A DNA stretch of 64,000 nt from Rhodothermus sp. (GTDB lineage Bacteria > Bacteroidota > Rhodothermia > Rhodothermales > Rhodothermaceae). Made by a program: the position numbers and the translations under genes. This document shows, one piece after another, positions 42,547 to 52,213 of the stretch. The notes below the pieces were generated by a model. The model worked only from the letters and a program-made list of their open reading frames with translations, did not search any database and was not told the origin of the DNA. The DNA lies in NCBI GenBank assembly GCA_030950375.1, contig JAUZRN010000015.1:1-64000 (forward strand), given 5' to 3'. Every line of letters begins with the position of its first letter. The stretch's first letter is position 1.

Positions 42547-43872
42547 ATGCTTATGAAACGTCTGACCTGCTATATCGCGCTATTGACGCTGCTCCTCTGG
42601 ACGAGCGGCTGCGATTTGTTGACGATTGAGGATCGCCCGGATCCCAATGGGCCCAGTTTAGAGGATCTGCTGCAGAATCCGACACGCGCCAAACTTGCCA
42701 ACCTGGCCACGGGGATCGAATCGGCCAGCCGTTTTGAATTAAACATTTACCTGATCGATGTCGGCATGATCGGCCGAGAATACTGGCGCTTTTCGTCCGC
42801 AGATCCTCGCTTTACCGGTGATCTGCTGGGCAAAGGAACGGCCGTGCTGGACAACAACACGTTCTATATCACACGTCCCTGGGGCGCACGTTACCGTGTC
42901 GTGCGGAACGCGCACATATTACTGGAGGCGCTTTCCAACGCAGCCGACCTGAGCGACGCCGAAAAACGTGCCCTGGCCGGCTTTGCTAAAACCTTTATCG
43001 CGTATCAGTTACTTTTGAATCTGAATCTGACCTACGACAACGGCATTCGGGTCGATGTCTCCGGTCCTGAACCAGGACCCATTGTTTCGCGCACCGAAGC
43101 GCTGGCCTCTATCGCCAGCCTGCTGGATGAGGCTGCTCAGGACCTGTCGGCCGGAGGCGATGCGTTTCCTTTTCCGCTGTCGTCGGGCTTCGCGGGTTTT
43201 AACACCCCGGCCACATTCCGTCAATTCAACCGCGCCCTGGCCGCACGTGTCGCTGCTTACCGTGAGCAATTTGAGCAGGTGTTGACGTTGCTGGCCGATT
43301 CCTTCTACGATCCGGAGGGAGATCTGAAAACGGGCGTCTACCATAGTTTTTCTACAGCAGCAGGCGACATGGTCAATCCGCTCTTTTTTGACCCCAATGC
43401 ACCGGCTGGAGATGCACTGGTCGCCCATCCTTCTTTCGCTGCGGAAATTGAACCCGGCGATCAACGCCTGAGCAAAGTGGTGCTTCGGGAAGAACCGGCC
43501 TCGCTGGATGGACTTACTTCTAACTATGGTTTTTATGTCTATCCTGCGGCTGACGCGCCAATCCCAATCATCCGCAATGCCGAATTGATCTTACTGGCCG
43601 CCGAAGCCCATATTCAGCTGGGGAATCTGACCACGGCCGTGTCGTTACTCAACCGTATCCGTAACGCCGCAGGCCTTCCGGACTATGCCGGCCCGCTGAC
43701 GCAGGACGCTCTGATTGACGAAATGCTTCGCCAGCGTCGTTATGAGCTCTACGGCGAAGGGCATCGCTGGATTGATCTGCGGCGCTATAACCGGCTGGAA
43801 GAGCTACCCATCGATCGGCCTGGGGACGACGTCTGGCGTCAGTTTCCCATTCCGGCCACCGAAAATCTATAA
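42547..43872 (+). CDS. SusD/RagB-type surface lipoprotein (second)
   Basis: A 441-residue lipoprotein: LLLWTSGCDLLTI gives the lipobox Cys near residue 22. The C-terminal half is typical of SusD: ELILLAAEAHIQLGNLTTAV, LLNRIRNAAGLPDY and the ending LRQRRYELYGEGHRWIDLRR, which is the family signature. It pairs with the SusC-type transporter just upstream. No hydrolase adjoins, so the nutrient is unknown. A strong terminator follows at 43903. Confidence 0.93.
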   Translation: MLMKRLTCYIALLTLLLWTSGCDLLTIEDRPDPNGPSLEDLLQNPTRAKLANLATGIESASRFELNIYLIDVGMIGREYWRFSSADPRFTGDLLGKGTAVLDNNTFYITRPWGARYRVVRNAHILLEALSNAADLSDAEKRALAGFAKTFIAYQLLLNLNLTYDNGIRVDVSGPEPGPIVSRTEALASIASLLDEAAQDLSAGGDAFPFPLSSGFAGFNTPATFRQFNRALAARVAAYREQFEQVLTLLADSFYDPEGDLKTGVYHSFSTAAGDMVNPLFFDPNAPAGDALVAHPSFAAEIEPGDQRLSKVVLREEPASLDGLTSNYGFYVYPAADAPIPIIRNAELILLAAEAHIQLGNLTTAVSLLNRIRNAAGLPDYAGPLTQDALIDEMLRQRRYELYGEGHRWIDLRRYNRLEELPIDRPGDDVWRQFPIPATENL

Positions 43873-43902
43873 CCGAAGATTGTAGGTAGGCTTTCAGCAG
43901 AG

Positions 43903-43934
43903 GCCGGGACCTCATTCAGGTCCCGGCTTTTTTT
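43903..43934 (+). terminator. Terminator after the second SusCD pair
   Basis: GCCGGGACCT pairs with AGGTCCCGGC around CATTC, followed by seven T. It lies 30 bp after the SusD stop. Confidence 0.93.
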
Positions 43935-44078
43935 AGTGAGGCCCTCCCATAGCTGCCGGCTACGACATCACACTCCAGAGAAGCTGTAGCTTTCAGCGGG
44001 TCTGAGGCTGTCCGCCTGCAACGGTAACCGTTGGCGACCTGTCCGTAGTAGATTGTGCTGTCTCCTCCCGGGTATAAA

Positions 44079-44116
44079 CATGCAGGGCTGCCGGCGGTAG
44101 CTGGCAGCCCTGCATG
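44079..44116 (-). terminator. Long hairpin after the acyl-CoA dehydrogenase gene
   Basis: CATGCAGGGCTGCC and GGCAGCCCTGCATG pair perfectly over 14 bp around a 10-nt loop. On the minus strand the stem is followed by TTTATA. It lies 21 bp beyond the acyl-CoA dehydrogenase stop, so termination or 3'-end protection of that mRNA is likely. Confidence 0.7.
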
Positions 44117-44137
44117 GAGGCATCCCCGAAACAACCG

Positions 44138-46159
44138 CTACGCTTTCGACCGAGCAGGCGACGATTCTGCAGGAGCTCCATCCCCGCCTGTTGTCACGTA
44201 GCGGTCACCAGGGAACTGCTTGATATATTCCTTCTGCACCGGCTTACCGGTCCCTTTAGCCACTGGCGAAGCCTCGTGGATATAGTAGTCCTGGTTGGGC
44301 AGCGTATCGACATAACGCAGCGTAGCCTGCGCAGCCCGGCGCATGCTGGCATCTCCGTTACGACGCAGCAGCCCCAGATTCTGCTGAATCCGAATCTCCA
44401 ACAGATCAAACAGGTGTTCAAAAGCGGCCCGGTCTTTCTCAAAGGCGACCCCTGAAGCGCCCTGGCGCAGCTGCCTATCCATGTCTGAAAGTGCAGCACT
44501 CAGCGCAAACAGATACATGGCATTATCGGCCAATCGTGCCTGCTGCGCCTGTCGGGCCACGATGGCATCTCCCTCCCACTTACTCAGCAGCTTGAAATAG
44601 TGCGTATGCTGTTGCACCAGGCGGGCCAGCCGGTCAGCCCAGGGACGCAGACTCGGATGCACGCGGCGAATGCGAGGGGCTTCGGGACGAATCCCCAGAA
44701 AGAGTTCCGCTGCCAGCGGAACAGCCCGCCGCAAAAGCGCTGGGTTAAATGCATTGCGCACAATACGCTGCAGGTTTTCTACCGGCGACTGATCGCGATC
44801 CCATCCCAGCGCCTGCTTGATGGCCAGCATCTGTTCGGCCAGCTGCTTGCCCCCATAGCCAAAGATATATGACTGCATGACTTCATTAGCCCCCTCCACA
44901 ATGCGATGGATGCGATGATCACGCCAGACCCGCTCCATTTCATTTTCGGTCATATAGCCTTCGCCGCCCATGATCTGCAGGGCTTCGTCGATCACCTCCC
45001 ACCCCATCTGCGAGCAGAAGACCTTTGTGGCGGCCGTCTCCAGCATAATATCTGGATCATGCCGGTCAAGCATCCCGGTGGTCATGTACAACAGGGCCCG
45101 CATGCCATAGGTCAGGGCCGCCATTTTGGCAATTTTCTGCTGAATAGCCTCAAAGTCAGCAATCGGACGCCCAAACTGATAGCGCGTCTGGGCCCACTTT
45201 GTGCTCTGCTCCATCGCCCAGGTCGCACCTCCCAGAACACCGGCCGAAAGCGTGCAACGCCCGTAGTTCAGGCAGCTCAGGGCTACATTCAACCCCTTGC
45301 CCTCTTTGTGAAGCAAGTTTTCACGCGGCACCTTCACATTGGTAAAGCGAATGCGCGCCTGCCAGGTCCCCCGAATGCCGGCCTTGCTACGATTCTTTTC
45401 GAACACGTCCACACCTTCCATGTCGGGTGTGACGATCAGGGCCGTCACCCGGTCTTCCTCTTTACCCGTTTTCGGGTTCTTCAGGCGTTGCTTGGCCATC
45501 ACCGTCAACACGCCGGCCAGCGCCCCTGAGGTGGACCACTTCTTCTCACCATTCAGAATGTAATACTTCCCGTCTTCACTCAGCTCACAGCGCGTCTGCT
45601 GTCCCGCTGCATCTGAGCCCACATTGGGCTCCGACAGACAGAAAGCGGCCAGCTTTTCCCGCGCGACAATCGGAAGATATTTCCGCTTCTGCTCCTCCGT
45701 CCCGAATAGCATGATGGCCTTGCAGCCAATCGACTGATGCGCTGAGACGACCACTGCCGTCGAGGCACAATAACGGCCGATCAGCTCCAACACCCGGTTG
45801 TAGCTGGTTACCCCCAGTCCCAGCCCACCGTACTCTTCGGGGATGGTCAAGCCCATTACGCCCAGTTCAAAAAGCCGCTCAAAAACCCAGTCAGGGATAT
45901 ACTGCTCCTGATCGATCAGAATGGACGGATGCTCGTTCTTGAGATAGTCTTCCAGCCGGGCCAGCAACGCATCACACTTTTCTCGCTCTTCTCGGGACGC
46001 TTCCGGATACGGAAAGACCAGGTCTTCGCGAAAACGTCCCCAGAAAAGGTTTTTCATGAATCCCATCTCTTCGGGCTCAGGGCCCAGCATAGCCTCAATC
46101 TCTTCGATCATCCGGCGATCTTCCGCCGAAATGCCTTTTAGACGGCTCAGTAACGACAT
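44138..46159 (-). CDS. Acyl-CoA dehydrogenase with C-terminal extension
   Basis: A 673-residue protein, longer than the classic 380-residue enzymes. Residues 60-470 hold the acyl-CoA dehydrogenase core: FCLSEPNVGSDAAGQQT for flavin and substrate, KKWSTSGALAGVLTVMAKQR, and RIHRIVEGANEVMQSYIFG with the probable catalytic Glu. The last 200 residues form an all-helical extension like that of very-long-chain acyl-CoA dehydrogenases. It starts beta-oxidation of fatty acyl-CoA. The gene stands alone, divergent from pyrF. Confidence 0.92.
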   Translation of the reverse strand: MSLLSRLKGISAEDRRMIEEIEAMLGPEPEEMGFMKNLFWGRFREDLVFPYPEASREEREKCDALLARLEDYLKNEHPSILIDQEQYIPDWVFERLFELGVMGLTIPEEYGGLGLGVTSYNRVLELIGRYCASTAVVVSAHQSIGCKAIMLFGTEEQKRKYLPIVAREKLAAFCLSEPNVGSDAAGQQTRCELSEDGKYYILNGEKKWSTSGALAGVLTVMAKQRLKNPKTGKEEDRVTALIVTPDMEGVDVFEKNRSKAGIRGTWQARIRFTNVKVPRENLLHKEGKGLNVALSCLNYGRCTLSAGVLGGATWAMEQSTKWAQTRYQFGRPIADFEAIQQKIAKMAALTYGMRALLYMTTGMLDRHDPDIMLETAATKVFCSQMGWEVIDEALQIMGGEGYMTENEMERVWRDHRIHRIVEGANEVMQSYIFGYGGKQLAEQMLAIKQALGWDRDQSPVENLQRIVRNAFNPALLRRAVPLAAELFLGIRPEAPRIRRVHPSLRPWADRLARLVQQHTHYFKLLSKWEGDAIVARQAQQARLADNAMYLFALSAALSDMDRQLRQGASGVAFEKDRAAFEHLFDLLEIRIQQNLGLLRRNGDASMRRAAQATLRYVDTLPNQDYYIHEASPVAKGTGKPVQKEYIKQFPGDRYVTTGGDGAPAESSPARSKA

Positions 46160-46369
46160 GGCTACTCACGGTTTGATTGCAACGGTCAGGAAAGCGCTTC
46201 CGGTTCAGGTCAGGCAAAAAAAGCGCCTGATACCGACGCATCGGAGCCAACCGGCTTAGAAAAACGAGGGTTCCGTTCCCTGGTACTGAACTTCTGAATT
46301 TTCCAGGCAATTCGCACAGGCTTACAGGATGTCCACCGTATTTTTGGATAGACCAAGGCCGTTGTACGT
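46160..46369. other. Divergent promoter region, acyl-CoA dehydrogenase / pyrF
   Basis: This 210-bp stretch lies between two divergent genes. No operator or RNA element is recognisable; open frames crossing it extend out of the neighbouring genes. Confidence 0.4.
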
Positions 46370-47185
46370 ATGTTTACCGACCGACTGCGCGCACTGCAGC
46401 GCCTGAAACAGACCGTACTCTGTGTAGGACTGGATCCCGACCCGGCCCGACTCCCTCGTCCCCTTCGGCGGGAATCCGATAGGGCCACAGCCATACGCAC
46501 TTTTCTAAAGCAGATCATCGACGCGACGCGGCATGTGGCCTGTGCATACAAGCTTAACCTGGCCTTTTTTGAGGCACTCGGCCGGGATGGCTGGTCGGTG
46601 CTGGAAGCCACGTTGCAGCACATATCTGATGATGCGCTCACGATAGCCGACGGCAAACGCGGCGATATCGGCTCATCGGCTCGGTTTTATGCCCGTGCCG
46701 TTTTTGAACTGCTGTCGTTCGATGCCTGCACAGTTTCCCCTTATATGGGACGTGATGCGGTTGCCCCCTTTCTGGCATACAAAGAGCGCGCGACCTTCGT
46801 GCTTACTCGTACGTCCAACCCGAGTGCCCAGGACTTCCAGGATCGTCGCTGTGGCAATGAACCGCTGTATCTGGCCGTTGCTCGAACTGCTGTGCGCTGG
46901 CATCAGGAGTTGCCCGGTACCGTCGGTCTGGTGGTAGGTGCCACCGATCCCTATGCCCTGGCTGCTGTGCACCTGGCCTGCCCGGGCCTGCCCCTCCTGA
47001 TTCCCGGCATCGGCGCGCAGGGTGGCGCGATTGAACCCATTCTGCAGGTCGCTCGACGCAGCCCGGTTCTGGTCAACAGTAGTCGCCAGATCCTCTATGC
47101 CTCGGATCGTGACGACTTTGCCGAGGCAGCCGCTCGTGCTGCTGAAACGCTACGCGATCAGTTAAAGGAGGCATGTCCCTCCTGA
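46370..47185 (+). CDS. pyrF: Orotidine 5'-phosphate decarboxylase (type 2)
   Basis: A 271-residue protein of the longer type-2 class. The catalytic DxKxxD motif is in TIADGKRGDIGSSARFY near residues 91-107. TVLCVGLDPDPARLP near the N-terminus binds substrate, and LLIPGIGAQGG near residues 209-219 is the phosphate-binding loop. It decarboxylates OMP to UMP in pyrimidine synthesis. DUF2851 follows 43 nt downstream, probably in the same transcript. Confidence 0.95.
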   Translation: MFTDRLRALQRLKQTVLCVGLDPDPARLPRPLRRESDRATAIRTFLKQIIDATRHVACAYKLNLAFFEALGRDGWSVLEATLQHISDDALTIADGKRGDIGSSARFYARAVFELLSFDACTVSPYMGRDAVAPFLAYKERATFVLTRTSNPSAQDFQDRRCGNEPLYLAVARTAVRWHQELPGTVGLVVGATDPYALAAVHLACPGLPLLIPGIGAQGGAIEPILQVARRSPVLVNSSRQILYASDRDDFAEAAARAAETLRDQLKEACPS

Positions 47186-47228
47186 AGTTGCAGTCGGGTG
47201 GGGACGGTGTCTTTATCTCAAAAAAATC

Positions 47229-48497
47229 ATGTCTACCCGTCCTCCCGAAGCGCTTCTGCACGACCTCTGGGCACATGGGCTTTTTTCTGAGAAACCACTG
47301 CAGACCACGACCGGTGAACCGATCCGTATTGTGCATCCGGGAGAAGCCAACCCTGACGCGGGCCCTGACTTTTTAAATGCCTGCCTGCTGATTGATGGCA
47401 CGCGCTGGTATGGAAGTATTGAGCTGCACATTCGTTCATCGGCATGGAAGGCGCACGGCCATCATCGGGATCCACGCTACAACAGTGTCATCCTGCACGT
47501 CGTGCTCGAAGCCGATGCAACTACCGGTTCTCTGCAACGTGCAGATGGTACCCGACTCCCCGAACTGGTGTTGGCCCCTTACCTCCCTCATTCCCTTCGC
47601 TCATTGCTCTACACCTTCTACCGTCGTGCTCATAAGCCCCTCCCCTGTGCAGCCCAATGGCACCTGGTACCCGAGCCGGTACGCATGCGCTGGCTGGATA
47701 CGCTGGGACGTACCCGCCTCCAGCAACGAGCCCAACACGTTCAGGCGCTTCTGAGCCAAACTCCATCAGACCAGGTACTCTATGAGCTGCTCATGATGGC
47801 GCTGGGGTATGCAGCCAACGCAGAACCGATGCGGTTGCTAACCCGGCGACTACCTCTCGCGATGCTACGGGCCTTGCCTACCCTTCCAGACGTCGAGGCG
47901 GTTCTACTGGGCACAGCCGGCCTGCTCGAAACCCTGCGTCCGGACCGTCTGCTCACCGCCGAACACTGGAAGGTGTTACGCCTCCGTTTTGGCCAGTGGC
48001 AGCAACAATGGGGGCTTGTTCCCCTGCCGGCCCTGCTATGGCAGCAGGGCCGGCAGCGTCCGGCCAACCGTCCCGTGCGCCGTCTGCTACAGGCTGCCGG
48101 CTGGCTGGCTCCCGGCGGCTGGCTCCGCCAGCATCCCATAGCGCAACTCGAAGCGGCACTCCACCATCCCCATCCCCTGCGTCGCTTACGCCGGCTACTT
48201 CGCTCCCCCAGCTCCCACATCCCACTGGGCCGACAACGCACCGACATTCTTCTGATCAATGCCCTTCTCCCATTTCTGCTGGCCCGCAACCCGGATTATC
48301 ACGATCAGCTTGTCCGGCTCCTGCAGACAATGCCGGCCGAACGGGACCGGATTACCCAACGCTTTGCCCAACTATCCTGCCAGGCCGCCACTGCCTTCGA
48401 CTCGCAGGCGCTCCATCAGCTCTATCGAGCGTACTGTCAGCGCTGGCATTGTCTGCACTGTGAAATTGGTCGATATTTGATGGATCGTGCTTCGTAA
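47229..48497 (+). CDS. DUF2851-family protein
   Basis: A 422-residue soluble protein. The N-terminal segment LLHDLWAHGLFSEKPLQTTT and IVHPGEANPDAGPDFLNACL, followed by WYGSIELHIRSSAWKAHGH with HRDPRYNSVILHVVLEAD, matches the DUF2851 family common in Bacteroidota. The GPDF and HxxxWxxHxHxxDPxYxxVxLHV pattern looks like a catalytic or nucleic-acid site, but no activity has been assigned to my knowledge. The C-terminus ends with a small Cys pair (HCLHCEIGRYL). Confidence 0.85.
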   Translation: MSTRPPEALLHDLWAHGLFSEKPLQTTTGEPIRIVHPGEANPDAGPDFLNACLLIDGTRWYGSIELHIRSSAWKAHGHHRDPRYNSVILHVVLEADATTGSLQRADGTRLPELVLAPYLPHSLRSLLYTFYRRAHKPLPCAAQWHLVPEPVRMRWLDTLGRTRLQQRAQHVQALLSQTPSDQVLYELLMMALGYAANAEPMRLLTRRLPLAMLRALPTLPDVEAVLLGTAGLLETLRPDRLLTAEHWKVLRLRFGQWQQQWGLVPLPALLWQQGRQRPANRPVRRLLQAAGWLAPGGWLRQHPIAQLEAALHHPHPLRRLRRLLRSPSSHIPLGRQRTDILLINALLPFLLARNPDYHDQLVRLLQTMPAERDRITQRFAQLSCQAATAFDSQALHQLYRAYCQRWHCLHCEIGRYLMDRAS

Positions 48498-48564
48498 GTC
48501 ATCCGGGGGATTTTAGAAACTGCATTTTCAGTCGATTACCGAAGGAGCTACCCGAAGTCTCTAC

Positions 48565-49515
48565 ATGTTCGATGCAAAAACGATGCGTTCCCCCGGGCCA
48601 TCGCTCACGATGCCGAAGTCTCTGACACCGTCAGGCCGACCAGTCCCGGCCACGCGTTTTCAAGCGAATCTCAATGTTCGCTTCCCGCCACTGCCACGCA
48701 CAGCCAGCGAAGTAGCTCGGCTGCTCAGCGACGACAGTGCCGAACCCAATCTGGAAAAACTCATCGAAATCGTCCATGCTGACCCGATCGTTACCCAGCT
48801 GGTACTGCGGCGCATCAACTCAGCTTATTATGGACTGAGACGCCGTGTGACCGAAATTCAGAAGGCCATCGCCCTGTTGGGTTTTCTTGAGGTCAGTAAC
48901 ATCGTACTGACCGCGGCCATGTTGCAGCTACGAGAGGCGGTCTCCAACCCTGAGCAAGCCCACATTTTCGAGGACCTGATGCGTTTGAGCGTCGGAGGCG
49001 CCATCTATGCCCAACGGCTGGCACAATGGCTGCAGTTGTGCTGGTCCCGCCGAGTCTTCACGGCTGGCCTTCTGCATACCAGTGGTCGTCTGATCCTGCT
49101 GTATAACCGGCCCGACGATTACGAAGCACTCTGGTACACAAACGAGAACGGTGCCCTTCCTTCGGCCGAGGCCGAGCGTACGATTTTTGGTGTCAGCTAT
49201 CTGGAGCTGAACGAACAGGCCGCTCAGGAATGGAACCTTCCGGAAATGCTGGGATTGCTTCTGGGCCGGCTAGAAACCCCCAAAGATCTGTCCGATCCAG
49301 ACCTGCAATTGCAGGCGGCGCTGGTGGCTACGGGTAGTGCCGTCGCCGAGCAGTTGCATCTGGCCCGTAATGATACCGTTACCTTACCTCCTCAGGCCCG
49401 TCTTCTGTTAGGGTACACGCTGACCGAGGCCCAGATGTGCAAGCGACTTCTGGAAGTGCGCGACGAAGTGGATCGCTATCTGCACATGCTTCTGCAGGGC
49501 AACGGCAATGCTTAG
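48565..49515 (+). CDS. HDOD-domain signalling protein
   Basis: A 316-residue protein. After a 40-residue variable start comes an HDOD domain (residues 45-250): FPPLPRTASEVARLLSDD, the IVHADPIVTQLVLRRINSAY block and AIALLGFLEVSNIVLTAAML. HDOD proteins are non-catalytic HD relatives that act in signalling, motility or stress regulation. The start could also be the ATG at 48610 (MPKSLTPSG). Its stop overlaps the convergent TonB receptor stop by 4 nt. Confidence 0.88.
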   Translation: MFDAKTMRSPGPSLTMPKSLTPSGRPVPATRFQANLNVRFPPLPRTASEVARLLSDDSAEPNLEKLIEIVHADPIVTQLVLRRINSAYYGLRRRVTEIQKAIALLGFLEVSNIVLTAAMLQLREAVSNPEQAHIFEDLMRLSVGGAIYAQRLAQWLQLCWSRRVFTAGLLHTSGRLILLYNRPDDYEALWYTNENGALPSAEAERTIFGVSYLELNEQAAQEWNLPEMLGLLLGRLETPKDLSDPDLQLQAALVATGSAVAEQLHLARNDTVTLPPQARLLLGYTLTEAQMCKRLLEVRDEVDRYLHMLLQGNGNA

Positions 49516-51512
49516 AACCACACCTGCACCCCCAGACGCAGCTCACGGCCCGGTCCGGGCAGGCCGAGCTGCGACCATATAGCCGTATTCATTACGTTGT
49601 TAATGCGTACAAATCCTTCTACCTGACCTGCCTCCACCGGTAGCCGGTAAGCCAACCGTATATGCAGAAGCCAGGCATCGGGCAGGGGTTGGAGCTGGTT
49701 CGCCTCGTCCAGGGCCCAGGCCTGTCCCCGGTAGTGTAGCTGCACCAGAGGAGCCAGCCCCAGCCCCGGCGTGCGACGGAGCGTCAGCGTCGCTAACCAG
49801 GCTGGTTTTTCTACCAGCGGGCGATCCGGCCCGGGTACAAACGCACGGCTGCGCAAACCGGCCATATGCCCTTCAAGCTGCCAGCTACGAGGAAGCATCC
49901 ATCCGAGTCGGGCCTCAAAGCCGTAGACCTGGCTTCCCTCCAGGTTAATGCGCAGTCGCTTACGCTCGCCAGCTACCACTACGGTACGCTGATCAATTGT
50001 GTCGAAGGTGCGGTTGACGTATCCAATCAGCTCTGCATAGCTTTGTGTGGAAAACAGACGCAGACCGGCCTCGGCAATCCAGACTGTCTCGGAGCGCAGC
50101 GCAGGGTTTACCAGAAACCGCCCCAGTGCTCCACTGAATAGCTCACGCATGGTCGGAAACCGCACTTTGCGCGAAGCGGCCACGAATCCTTCCACGCCTT
50201 CCTGCCAGACCCGGCGTAAGCCCACCCCCAGGCTCCAGGCATGCATGGGACCGCGCGAAGGCTTATCGCCGGTTTCCGGTGTCAACATCGCGTCGTAGCT
50301 GAAGCCTACCATCCCCTGCATGCGCGATCCGAAAGAGCGTCTCAGCTCGACACCCGCGCTCAACAGATGCTGCTGGTAGTACAGGACAGGCGGAGACAAC
50401 ACTGCCGGTTGGCCGGTCGCCTCATAGGCATATATCCGCTGGCCACGCCGGCTGCCTACCCAGTTGAGTGCCAGCTGCCACTGCACCATGCCAACAGGCC
50501 GTCGCCATACCAGCCGTCCACCTGCAATCCAGTCTGCGTCTTCTTCCCGTACCGTACGCGTTTTATAGTACACATCCTGGTACTGATCTATCCGCTGTCG
50601 GAACACGCCTCCCCAGAAAGCACCTTCCACCCGTCCCCCCTGTACATCTCGCTCACCACTTACAATCACCAGCGTATGTTGTTGTAACGGATAACGCCAG
50701 TAACGCACCGACGCGTTCAATGGATTGAGATGGCTTTCCGGCGCCACACCCTGCATTCCCTGCATGTAAAAGAGCGTTACACCGATCCGACGGCCGGCAC
50801 GTCCTGTCTGCACCCGGGACAACAGATGAAAGAGGCGGCGATCCGTGTTGGTTCGCAGCTTCGGATCCGGCTGGCTATAGGGGAGATCCACCTCCGGTAG
50901 CGGCAGCCCGCTGCGATACGCATAGCCTGCCCCCACGGTATAAGCGATACGGCCTGTATGTGCCAGATGTACCACACTCGCCTGCATGGAAGCAGGAGCC
51001 CCTCCCCACACACTTATTTCAGTTAGCCGTCCTGGATGCGCCAGCAAGCGTGAACGCAGGCTCAGCACACCGGCAGCCGCGTTGGTCCCATACAGGACCG
51101 AAGCATTGCCTGGAATCAGCGTAATACCTCCCAGTACAGCGACCGGGACCAGATCCAGATCGTACCGATAATCCCAGGGAATGGTCAACAACGCGCCATC
51201 CAGGAAAAGCGCCACCTGCCGCTCGCCACTCCCCCGTGGATAGAACAGCGTCTCCCCTCGCGAATTCGTCTGGACCGATACACCGGGAAGCAGGTAAGTA
51301 ATCTCCGAGGCGCTGGTGGCATCCTCCATGGCCAGTTCGGCCAGCGAGACACGCCAGACCGAAGATAGCCGGGGATCCATCTCCTCCCCATGTTCCAACG
51401 TAATCACGACCGGATCCAACGCATACGTCCGGATTGTATCGGCCACAGGCTGTCCTTCGACCACCCCGGCCGCCACAAACCCTATCATCCAGAACCGCTT
51501 CCAGTGTTGCAT
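49512..51512 (-). CDS. TonB-dependent receptor
   Basis: A 666-residue outer-membrane receptor with a signal peptide ending near AAGVVEGQ. The plug covers residues 45-150 (ITYLLPGVSVQTNSRGETLF, YPRGSGERQVALFLDGALL, and GITLIPGNASVLYGTNAAAG). A 22-strand-type barrel follows, ending GRELRLGVQVWF with the terminal Phe. It lacks the carboxypeptidase-like domain of SusC proteins, so it is more like a siderophore, vitamin or metal receptor. The ligand is unknown. A lipoprotein gene lies 33 nt upstream in the same direction. Confidence 0.9.
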   Translation of the reverse strand: MQHWKRFWMIGFVAAGVVEGQPVADTIRTYALDPVVITLEHGEEMDPRLSSVWRVSLAELAMEDATSASEITYLLPGVSVQTNSRGETLFYPRGSGERQVALFLDGALLTIPWDYRYDLDLVPVAVLGGITLIPGNASVLYGTNAAAGVLSLRSRLLAHPGRLTEISVWGGAPASMQASVVHLAHTGRIAYTVGAGYAYRSGLPLPEVDLPYSQPDPKLRTNTDRRLFHLLSRVQTGRAGRRIGVTLFYMQGMQGVAPESHLNPLNASVRYWRYPLQQHTLVIVSGERDVQGGRVEGAFWGGVFRQRIDQYQDVYYKTRTVREEDADWIAGGRLVWRRPVGMVQWQLALNWVGSRRGQRIYAYEATGQPAVLSPPVLYYQQHLLSAGVELRRSFGSRMQGMVGFSYDAMLTPETGDKPSRGPMHAWSLGVGLRRVWQEGVEGFVAASRKVRFPTMRELFSGALGRFLVNPALRSETVWIAEAGLRLFSTQSYAELIGYVNRTFDTIDQRTVVVAGERKRLRINLEGSQVYGFEARLGWMLPRSWQLEGHMAGLRSRAFVPGPDRPLVEKPAWLATLTLRRTPGLGLAPLVQLHYRGQAWALDEANQLQPLPDAWLLHIRLAYRLPVEAGQVEGFVRINNVMNTAIWSQLGLPGPGRELRLGVQVWF

Positions 51513-51545
51513 ATATCCCCTGCCTTCCGAAGCAAGCGACGATAT

Positions 51546-52094
51546 TCAGGAAAGCCGGGCCGCCAGAGAGCGTACGACCTGTAGCGGCGGAAGGGTCCGT
51601 TCGTTCAGCTGCCGGGCATACTGCGGCGGGATTACGTAGAAAAAGAAACGCGGCCCCACCGATACAGGCGCACGGGCCTGGAGAGCCGGCGCGACGTGCT
51701 GGACGACCGCCCAGGCTACTGCGGCATATTGCTGCAGAAGCGCCTCATGAAGTGCTGTAATGGCTCCCAGGGTCCGGTTAGCCAGCCGGTAATCGTCTGG
51801 ATGGGCCGCTACGTTTGCTATCCAGTGTTCAAACACCAGCACCGCCCGCTGGTGTGCCCCCAGCACCTCCTCATACTGGGCCACATAAGGCGCCAGGACT
51901 TCATAGCGTCGGGCCAGCAGCCGCAGTGTCTCAATTTCAGCCAGCGCCTGCTCCAGGTCCTGCGCGGCTTGCTCACTGGCTGCCTCAATCTGCGTCAGCG
52001 TCTGCGCTACCCCACCCGGATAGCCGTAAAATCGGCATCCGGTCACGCTCGTCAGCACCAACAACAGTCCACCAAGTCCAAGAAATCGCGTCAT
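51546..52094 (-). CDS. Unknown helical lipoprotein
   Basis: A 182-residue lipoprotein: LVLTSVTGCRFYG gives the lipobox (Cys at residue 20). The rest is mostly helical with a coiled-coil-like part (residues 30-65, TQIEAASEQAAQDLEQALAE). No family is recognised. It precedes the TonB receptor gene in the same direction and may be its accessory surface lipoprotein. Confidence 0.65.
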   Translation of the reverse strand: MTRFLGLGGLLLVLTSVTGCRFYGYPGGVAQTLTQIEAASEQAAQDLEQALAEIETLRLLARRYEVLAPYVAQYEEVLGAHQRAVLVFEHWIANVAAHPDDYRLANRTLGAITALHEALLQQYAAVAWAVVQHVAPALQARAPVSVGPRFFFYVIPPQYARQLNERTLPPLQVVRSLAARLS

Positions 52095-52145
52095 AGCCTG
52101 CTAAACAATTTGGTACCACAATCACACTGTTATCCAGAACTTCCT

Positions 52146-52186
52146 AAAAAGCACCGGCAAAAGGAAGGGGCTCTTCCGTTTTGCCG
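52146..52186 (-). terminator. Terminator after the glg operon
   Basis: On the minus strand CGGCAAAACGGAA pairs with TTCCTTTTGCCG (one bulged C), followed by GTGCTTTTT. It lies 28 bp after the small gene at 52214-52441 and ends the glgA-glgC transcript. The plus strand also has a T-run after the stem. Confidence 0.8.
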
Positions 52187-52213
52187 AACTTTTTGCACGG
52201 GCGCCACTTCCGC

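Noticed and set aside
43935-44137. Possible cobalamin-type or other riboswitch between the SusD and acyl-CoA dehydrogenase genes
   Set aside because: The region lies downstream of both genes, at their 3' ends, and the conserved boxes of known riboswitches are not seen.
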